Shown: piece by piece, positions 59,322 through 64,000 of the stretch
How the letters are laid out: each line of letters begins with the position of its first letter
How positions within the stretch are numbered: position 1 is the stretch's first letter
Source of the DNA: JACQFV01 sp964593585
GTDB taxonomy: Bacteria; Zixibacteria; MSB-5A5; WJJR01
Direction: 5' to 3'
Length of the DNA stretch: 64,000 bases
Assembly (NCBI GenBank): GCA_964593585.1
Contig: CAZQIZ010000011.1
Coordinates: 1 to 64,000 of the forward strand
Program-made: the position numbers and the translations under genes
The notes under the pieces: model-generated
Told to the model about the DNA's origin: nothing
Databases searched by the model: none
The model's input: the letters and a program-made list of their open reading frames with translations, nothing else

Positions 59322-60442
59322 TGTTGCGTCTCCCCTGTCGGATGGGCCGCCACCCGTCGGCCATAATGGAAGTAGGCGGCACAGGCCCCCTCGCCGGAGA
59401 CCATCGTCGCGCCCAATGGATGCTCGGGGGTGCAGATTGTCCCAAAATGCGAACACGCGCGCGGATCGAGGATGCCGCGCAGAACATCGCCGCTGGGACA
59501 ATTCGAGGGCTCGGCATCCGGGGCGTCCGAGAGCGCAAAACGCGCCTCGGCATCAAGGTCGCGGTATTCGTCCGCCAACCGCAGACCGCTCCGGGGAATC
59601 ACACCCAGGCCGCGCCACTCGGCATCGACGATCTGAAAGACCTCGTCCACGAGCGCACGCGCCGCCGGATTGCCGCCCTCGCGCACACTGCGCGCATATT
59701 CGTTGACCACTTCGACGCGTCCCGCTTCGAGCAGTTCGACACAGGACAGGATTCCGCGCAGGATGTCGAGGGGTTCGAAGCCGGTGACAACGATCGGCAC
59801 GCGATAGGTGGCAGCCAGAGCGTGGTAAGCGCTGTTTCCGGTCACGGTGCAGACATGCCCGGCCGCCAGAAAACCCTGCACCTGCGCTCCGCCGGGCGCC
59901 AGAACCGCGGCCATTGCCGGCGGGATCAGCACCTGCGCGCTCAAGACGGAGAAGTTGGAAAGGCCGGTATCATGCGCCCGACGGACCGCCAACGCATGCG
60001 CCGGCGCGGTGGTTTCAAATCCGACGGCAAGGAAGACGACATGCCGGTGTGGCTCGCGCTCGGCCAGCACAACGGCGTCCAGCGGCGAATAGACCACGCG
60101 CACATCCGCCCCCTGCCCGCGCGCGGCCTGCAAACTGCCGCGCCGTCCCGGCACCCGCATCATATCGCCAAAACAACAGAGCGTGACATGATGGTCAAGC
60201 GCCAGCGCGATGGCGCGGTCGATCACCGGCTGCGGTGTCACACAGACCGGGCATCCCGGACCATGGAGAAGTTTGATCGTGTCGGGCAGAAGCGCTTCGA
60301 TGCCATATCTGACAATCGCGTGCGTCTGACCGCCGCAGACTTCCATGATCGTCCACGGCCGCGTCGTGCGCCGGGCGATGCGCGCCGCCAGGGTCTGTGC
60401 CCGCGCCGGATCGCGAAAATCATCGACGAACGCCAGCGCCAT
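59318..60442 (-). CDS. hypD: Hydrogenase maturation protein HypD
   Basis: 374 residues from ATG 60442. The conserved Cys motifs are MEVCGGQTH, GPGCPVCVTP and the C-terminal [4Fe-4S]-binding region (VLRGILDPRACSHFGTICTPEHPLGATMVSGEGACAAYF). HypD carries the Fe(CN)2CO unit with HypC. A longer frame to 60547 overlaps hypC and is not conserved. The hypC stop lies at the start codon. Confidence 0.96.
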   Translation of the reverse strand: MALAFVDDFRDPARAQTLAARIARRTTRPWTIMEVCGGQTHAIVRYGIEALLPDTIKLLHGPGCPVCVTPQPVIDRAIALALDHHVTLCCFGDMMRVPGRRGSLQAARGQGADVRVVYSPLDAVVLAEREPHRHVVFLAVGFETTAPAHALAVRRAHDTGLSNFSVLSAQVLIPPAMAAVLAPGGAQVQGFLAAGHVCTVTGNSAYHALAATYRVPIVVTGFEPLDILRGILSCVELLEAGRVEVVNEYARSVREGGNPAARALVDEVFQIVDAEWRGLGVIPRSGLRLADEYRDLDAEARFALSDAPDAEPSNCPSGDVLRGILDPRACSHFGTICTPEHPLGATMVSGEGACAAYFHYGRRVAAHPTGETQQ

Positions 60443-60443
60443 G

Positions 60444-60683
60444 TTAATCGCCGCCGCTTTCGCCGAGTCGTTCCAGCTCCGCCAGCGTCGCACGCGCCTC
60501 GGCCTCATCCAGACGGCTGATCGCCACGCCGACATGCACGATGACATAGTCGCCGATCATCGCTTCGGGAACAAAGGCGAGATTCACATCGCGCACGATC
60601 CCGCCAAAATTGACGCGACCATGACGCGCCAGCGGATTGTCGCCTTCAATGGTCTCGACCCGCCCGGGCACCGCCAGACACAT
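60444..60683 (-). CDS. hypC: Hydrogenase maturation chaperone HypC
   Basis: 79 residues from ATG 60683, beginning MCLAVPGRV with the essential Cys2, then VNFGGIVRDVNLAFVPEAMIGDYVIVHVGVAISRLDEAEA. It binds HypD and the large subunit during iron-centre transfer. The start shares one base with the hypF stop (TGATG). An upstream in-frame Met at 60707 would hide the essential N-terminal Cys and is rejected. Confidence 0.96.
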   Translation of the reverse strand: MCLAVPGRVETIEGDNPLARHGRVNFGGIVRDVNLAFVPEAMIGDYVIVHVGVAISRLDEAEARATLAELERLGESGGD

Positions 60684-62998
60684 CAACGCTCTCCTTTTCC
60701 GCGGCATGCCAGCGCATAGAGTTGACCCAGCGCCAGCCCGCCGTCATTGCAGGGCACCTGACGATTCCAATAGACATGGAACCCCGCGACCTGCAGCTGC
60801 GCGACCATCAGTTCCAGAAGCCGCTTGTTTTGGAAGCAGCCGCCGCCCAACGCGATCTCCGGCGTGCCAACACGGCCGGCAATGGCGACTGCGAAGGCGA
60901 CCAACGTCGCATGGAAACGCTCGGCAATCCGACCCACCGAAACGCCGCTGCGACGATCGGTTACGATTTCACGAACCATCGGCCGCCAATCAAGACGCAG
61001 ACAGTCGTGCGCGTCGACTTGGTATGGATAGGGCGGCGCACCGGCGCCATCCGCCGCGAACTCCAGTTCCATCGCCGCCTGGCCATCGAACTGGATCACC
61101 TGACGCAGACCCAGCAGACTGGCGATGCCGTCGAAGAGACGGCCCACGCTGCTGGTCAGGGGCGAGTTGATGCCCCGTGTGCGCATGATTTCCAGATTCG
61201 CGCGGTCGGACGCGGGGAACTCACGCAGGCACTCGAGCCATTCATGCTCCGACGGCGCGCCCTCGCAGGCGTCACACAGAAGCGCATAGGCGATGCGTCG
61301 CGGCTCCCAGATCGCCTTCTCACCGCCGAGCAACGGAAACGGCCGCAACGACGCAACCCGTTCAAAACCGCCGATCGACACCTTCAGGAACTCGCCGCCC
61401 CAGACTGAGCCATCGGCTCCATATCCGGTGCCGTCCCAAGCGATGCCAAGCACGTCGCGGGTCAGGCCGTTGTCGGCCATTGTGGCGAGAATATGGGCAT
61501 GGTGATGCTGGACACCCTGTGTGGGGATCGTCAATGCCGCGGCGTAGCGTGTCGAGTGATAATCCGGGTGCGGATCGGCGGCGACGACCACGGGCTCCAG
61601 CGACAGATACTGTTTCAGGTCCGAGATCGAATCGTTAAAGGCGACAGCCGCCTGGGGCGCGTCGAGATTGCCGATATGACGACTGAGGTGTGCGCTGGTC
61701 TTGTGCGCCATCGCCACCGAGCTCTTTTGCTCGGCGCCGACCGCCAGTGAATCCGGAACTGGCAACGGCAAGGCGATAATATCGGGGACATAGCCGCGCG
61801 CGCGACGAATCAGAAGCGGCCGCCCGGCCGCCACACGCACAACCGAATCATCGATGAAGCGGGCGATCAGGCGATCGTGAAACAGGAAGCGATCGACGAT
61901 GTCCCCCAGACGCGCGAATGCCTCGTCGTTGTCAAAGCAGATTGGTTCTTCGCTGCGGTTGCCGCTGGTGGCGACCACAGCAAACCCCAGATCACCGAGG
62001 AGCAACAGATGCAACGGCGAATATGGCAGCATGATGCCCAGCGTCGGATTTCCCGGCGCGACCAGCGCCGAAATGCCCGCCTTCTCCCGCTGCGGCACAA
62101 TGACGATCGGTGAAGCGGCCGACTGAAGCAGAGCGCGCTCGCCATCGTCCAGGACGCAATCCATTTCCGCCGCATCCAGCGACGGATACATCAGCGCCAG
62201 CGGACGTGCCTCGCGTCCCTTGCGGGAGCGCAACCGCCGCACGGCCTCATCATTGCGCGCATCAACCATGAGATGGAACCCACCGATTCCCTTGACCGCA
62301 ACGATCTGTCCGTTGCGAATGGCCTCGCACGCTTTTCCTATCGCCGCCTCACGCACCGCGACGACATGACCGTCGGCATCGCAGAGTGTCACCTGCGGCC
62401 CGCAGTGGGCGCAGGCGATCGGCTCGGCATGAAAGCGGCGGTCGCCGGGGTCCTCATACTCGCGCCGGCAGTCGGCGCACATCGGGAAGCCGCTCATCGT
62501 GGTGCGGGCGCGGTCATAGGGCGAGCCGGTGACTATCGAAAACCGCGGTCCGCAGTGGGTGCAATTGATGAAGGGGTAGCGGAAGCGTCGGTTGCCGGGA
62601 TCGCGCAATTCCGCGGCGCACTCGGGGCAGACGGCCAGATCGGGCGGAATGGCGAAGGTGTCCTGCCGGGAAGCGCCGTCGGTGGAACTGGCCACCACAC
62701 TGAAGCCCGCAAACGATCGCGTCTCATCAGGCGACGCATCCAGGTGCATCGGTCGCGCATGCGGGGGAGCATCGCTCATAAGCCGCCGCTTGAATTCTGT
62801 CAATGCCTCGGACGTCGCGGCCGCGTGGATAACGACGCCCGACGGGCTATTGCGCACGTCGCCGTTGATCCCCAGTGACGTTGCCAGACGATACACAAAC
62901 GGACGGAAGCCGACCCCCTGCACCACGCCGCCGACCACGATGACCTCGTGGCAGAGCGCCGCGCGCGCTGGCCGCGCTGTGGCGGGCGAAGCGGACAT
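60683..62998 (-). CDS. hypF: Carbamoyltransferase HypF
   Basis: A 771-residue protein with all HypF domains. They are an acylphosphatase-like N-terminus (VQGVGFRPFVYRLA, about 25-110), two zinc fingers (CPECAAEL / CTHCGPRFSI and CADCRREYEDP / CAHCGPQ, about 125-205), a YrdC/Sua5-like domain (KGIGGFHLMVDARND, GIMLPYSPLHLLLL), and the Kae1-like carbamoyltransferase (HHHAHILATMADN, GIAWDGTGYGADGSVWGGEFL). It converts carbamoyl phosphate to the cyanide precursor delivered to HypE. Length is normal. It starts at the hypA stop with no gap. Confidence 0.96.
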   Translation of the reverse strand: MSASPATARPARAALCHEVIVVGGVVQGVGFRPFVYRLATSLGINGDVRNSPSGVVIHAAATSEALTEFKRRLMSDAPPHARPMHLDASPDETRSFAGFSVVASSTDGASRQDTFAIPPDLAVCPECAAELRDPGNRRFRYPFINCTHCGPRFSIVTGSPYDRARTTMSGFPMCADCRREYEDPGDRRFHAEPIACAHCGPQVTLCDADGHVVAVREAAIGKACEAIRNGQIVAVKGIGGFHLMVDARNDEAVRRLRSRKGREARPLALMYPSLDAAEMDCVLDDGERALLQSAASPIVIVPQREKAGISALVAPGNPTLGIMLPYSPLHLLLLGDLGFAVVATSGNRSEEPICFDNDEAFARLGDIVDRFLFHDRLIARFIDDSVVRVAAGRPLLIRRARGYVPDIIALPLPVPDSLAVGAEQKSSVAMAHKTSAHLSRHIGNLDAPQAAVAFNDSISDLKQYLSLEPVVVAADPHPDYHSTRYAAALTIPTQGVQHHHAHILATMADNGLTRDVLGIAWDGTGYGADGSVWGGEFLKVSIGGFERVASLRPFPLLGGEKAIWEPRRIAYALLCDACEGAPSEHEWLECLREFPASDRANLEIMRTRGINSPLTSSVGRLFDGIASLLGLRQVIQFDGQAAMELEFAADGAGAPPYPYQVDAHDCLRLDWRPMVREIVTDRRSGVSVGRIAERFHATLVAFAVAIAGRVGTPEIALGGGCFQNKRLLELMVAQLQVAGFHVYWNRQVPCNDGGLALGQLYALACRGKGER

Positions 62999-63262
62999 TT
63001 ACTGTGCGACCTCCACGCCGGTGATCATGATGTCGAGGGCGTGCGGATCGGCGGGATTGTCCGCGACGGAGATGTCCAGCCGCGCATTTTCCGCCGGCGT
63101 GCCAGCCGCCGCCTCGGTGAAATGCTCGTTGAGATGGGATGGCGTCATGTTTACCAGCGCTCCCAACGTTATCTGAACGCCGGTCACACGCCGTCCCCTG
63201 TGCGCGTCCATCTGGGTCAGGATCTGCTTCATTAATCCTTTCATCAGCGATGATTCATGCAT
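62999..63262 (-). CDS. HypA-like protein lacking the zinc domain
   Basis: An 87-residue protein that matches HypA at both ends. It has MHESSLMKGLMKQI with the nickel-ligand His2, RRVTGVQITLGALVNMTPSHLNEHF, and an end like the last HypA strand (ALDIMITGVEV). The whole two-CxxC zinc finger between them is missing, leaving no cysteine at all. A canonical HypA is encoded at 19715-20062. This copy lies between the second hydrogenase's endopeptidase and hypF, so it is probably functional in that pathway, perhaps specific for the second large subunit. A deletion derivative with reduced metal sensing is the alternative. Confidence 0.8.
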   Translation of the reverse strand: MHESSLMKGLMKQILTQMDAHRGRRVTGVQITLGALVNMTPSHLNEHFTEAAAGTPAENARLDISVADNPADPHALDIMITGVEVAQ

Positions 63263-63767
63263 GCGATGCCTTCCACTCGCGCAGCCGCTGCGTGATCAAC
63301 TCGGCCGCCGGCCCAACGGCGGCCCCCACCGATTCCGAGAGCGCGGCGCCTGCGTCAAACTGCCCGGCTTCGATGCCGAGCACGCCGACACGCGCCGGCA
63401 TCTGGCCCAGCGCCTCGGCCATCGCCAGCGCCGCGGCCAGACCCAGGTCGTGCGTGGACTGGCTGGGGAAAGCGGCCGCGGGAAAGGGTTCACGCCGCAG
63501 ATCAATCCACCGAAGAGTGCCGGGGGGTTGGCCGGAACGCATGGCATCGACGATGATGACATCCTGGTGGCCGCTCCAGGCCTCCAGCAATTCGGCCATG
63601 TCGCCGGTCGCTTCCTGGACAAGGACCCCGGATGTCATTCGCGCACTCACCGCGCGAGCCACCGCCGCGCCGATACCGTCGTCGCCGCGCAGGCGATTAC
63701 CCAGACCAATGACCAAAATTATCTGCTTTTGGTCCGTACCGGTCGGATGAGGTGTCGGCGCAGCCAT
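63255..63767 (-). CDS. [NiFe] hydrogenase maturation endopeptidase (second hydrogenase)
   Basis: A 170-residue member of the HyaD/HycI family. It has the IILVIGLGNRLRGDDGIGAAVARAV signature, VIIVDAMRSGQPPGTLRWIDL with a conserved Asp, and STHDLGLAAALAMAEALG with the metal-binding His. It is only distantly like the other endopeptidase in the window. It ends within hypA-like coding sequence and starts three bases after the second large subunit, so it is the dedicated processing enzyme for that subunit. Confidence 0.93.
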   Translation of the reverse strand: MAAPTPHPTGTDQKQIILVIGLGNRLRGDDGIGAAVARAVSARMTSGVLVQEATGDMAELLEAWSGHQDVIIVDAMRSGQPPGTLRWIDLRREPFPAAAFPSQSTHDLGLAAALAMAEALGQMPARVGVLGIEAGQFDAGAALSESVGAAVGPAAELITQRLREWKASHA

Positions 63768-63770
63768 GCT

Positions 63771-64000
63771 TCAACCCCGGTCAACGTTCAGCTTGATGAA
63801 ATGCGTGGCGCAGGAGATGCAGGGATCGTAATTGCGAATCGCCTGCTCAGCCAGCCACTGCAACTTGGCGTCGGGTAGATCCAATTCCTCGGCGATCACA
63901 TGGCGTAGATCCGACTCGATCGTCGGCAAGTTCTGCGAGGTGGGCGGCACGATCTTCGCGTCGCGGATCAGCCCCGACGAGTCGATGCGGTAGCGGTGGT
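63771..64000 (-). CDS. [NiFe] hydrogenase large subunit, C-terminal end (second hydrogenase)
   Basis: The last 75 or so codons of a gene running out of the window. It ends AEQAIRNYDPCISCATHFIKLNVDRG, the L2 nickel-ligand motif of [NiFe] large subunits, with nine residues after His to be cleaved. The RNYDPCISCATHF form is typical of cytoplasmic group 3b (NADP-linked bidirectional) enzymes, though 3d or related cannot be excluded from this fragment. The stop is TGA at 63771-63773. Confidence 0.92.
   Translation of the reverse strand, partial: HRYRIDSSGLIRDAKIVPPTSQNLPTIESDLRHVIAEELDLPDAKLQWLAEQAIRNYDPCISCATHFIKLNVDRG

Overview
The window is GC-rich and densely coded, with long operons of overlapping genes. 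I see no rRNA, tRNA or CRISPR array. Taxonomic hints point to a bacterium of the FCB superphylum or a nearby candidate phylum such as Zixibacteria. These are a secreted beta-helix protein with a C-terminal sorting-type tail, a secreted M28 peptidase with thrombospondin type 3 repeats and a dockerin-like end, and a tight-adherence (Tad) pilus locus. This placement is inference from protein style, not from a marker gene.

Layout. 1-4.2 kb: a short broken secreted ORF, a secreted beta-helix protein and a truncated serine recombinase. 4.2-15.7 kb (minus strand): one operon for an anaerobic respiratory chain. It starts with an Fe-S type Rrf2 regulator, followed by a GltD-like Fe-S flavoprotein, Rieske protein, fused cytochrome b, hexaheme cytochrome c, a Tat-exported molybdopterin enzyme of the NarG/type II DMSO reductase family, its Fe-S beta subunit, an ethylbenzene-dehydrogenase-like heme subunit, a TorD-type chaperone and TatA. 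A divergent hemerythrin gene carries an in-frame amber stop. 16.5-19.2 kb: a patatin-like lipase and a multi-pass GT-C-like membrane protein.

19.2-30.1 kb (minus strand): a second long operon encoding HdrC, HdrB, the N-terminal half of HdrA, NuoE-like, NuoF/HydB-like, a protein fusing a NuoG-like N-terminus to the C-terminal half of HdrA, MvhD, [NiFe] hydrogenase small and large subunits (group 3c-like), a maturation endopeptidase, HypA and a second Rrf2 regulator. HdrA is split so precisely that the two proteins look like complementary pieces. With the NuoE/NuoF module, the gene set suggests a soluble flavin-based bifurcating or confurcating complex linking H2, NAD(H) and a heterodisulfide-reductase-type site.

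30.4-42.4 kb: an unknown membrane protein, a DUF192 protein, then a complete-looking Tad operon on the minus strand. It has two near-identical Flp pilins, prepilin peptidase, TadE, CpaB, secretin, a TadG-like protein, CpaE/TadZ, CpaF/TadA, TadB, TadC and a 35-residue membrane protein. Upstream is a roughly 1-kb non-coding stretch rich in inverted repeats. 42.4-50.1 kb: TypA/BipA, an outer-membrane porin-like gene with an in-frame ochre stop, a sodium:solute symporter, an unknown small protein and the M28/TSP3 peptidase.

50.3-58.2 kb (minus strand): a ribose-type ABC importer (binding lipoprotein, ATPase, permease with an unusual insert) ending in a GH38 alpha-mannosidase with a PA14-like domain. 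58.3-64 kb (minus strand): the end of a second hydrogenase operon, with the C-terminus of another [NiFe] large subunit, its endopeptidase, a HypA lacking the zinc domain, HypF, HypC, HypD and HypE. The organism therefore appears to metabolise H2 with at least two hydrogenases, respire an oxyanion-like acceptor at the outer face of the membrane, and import glycans.
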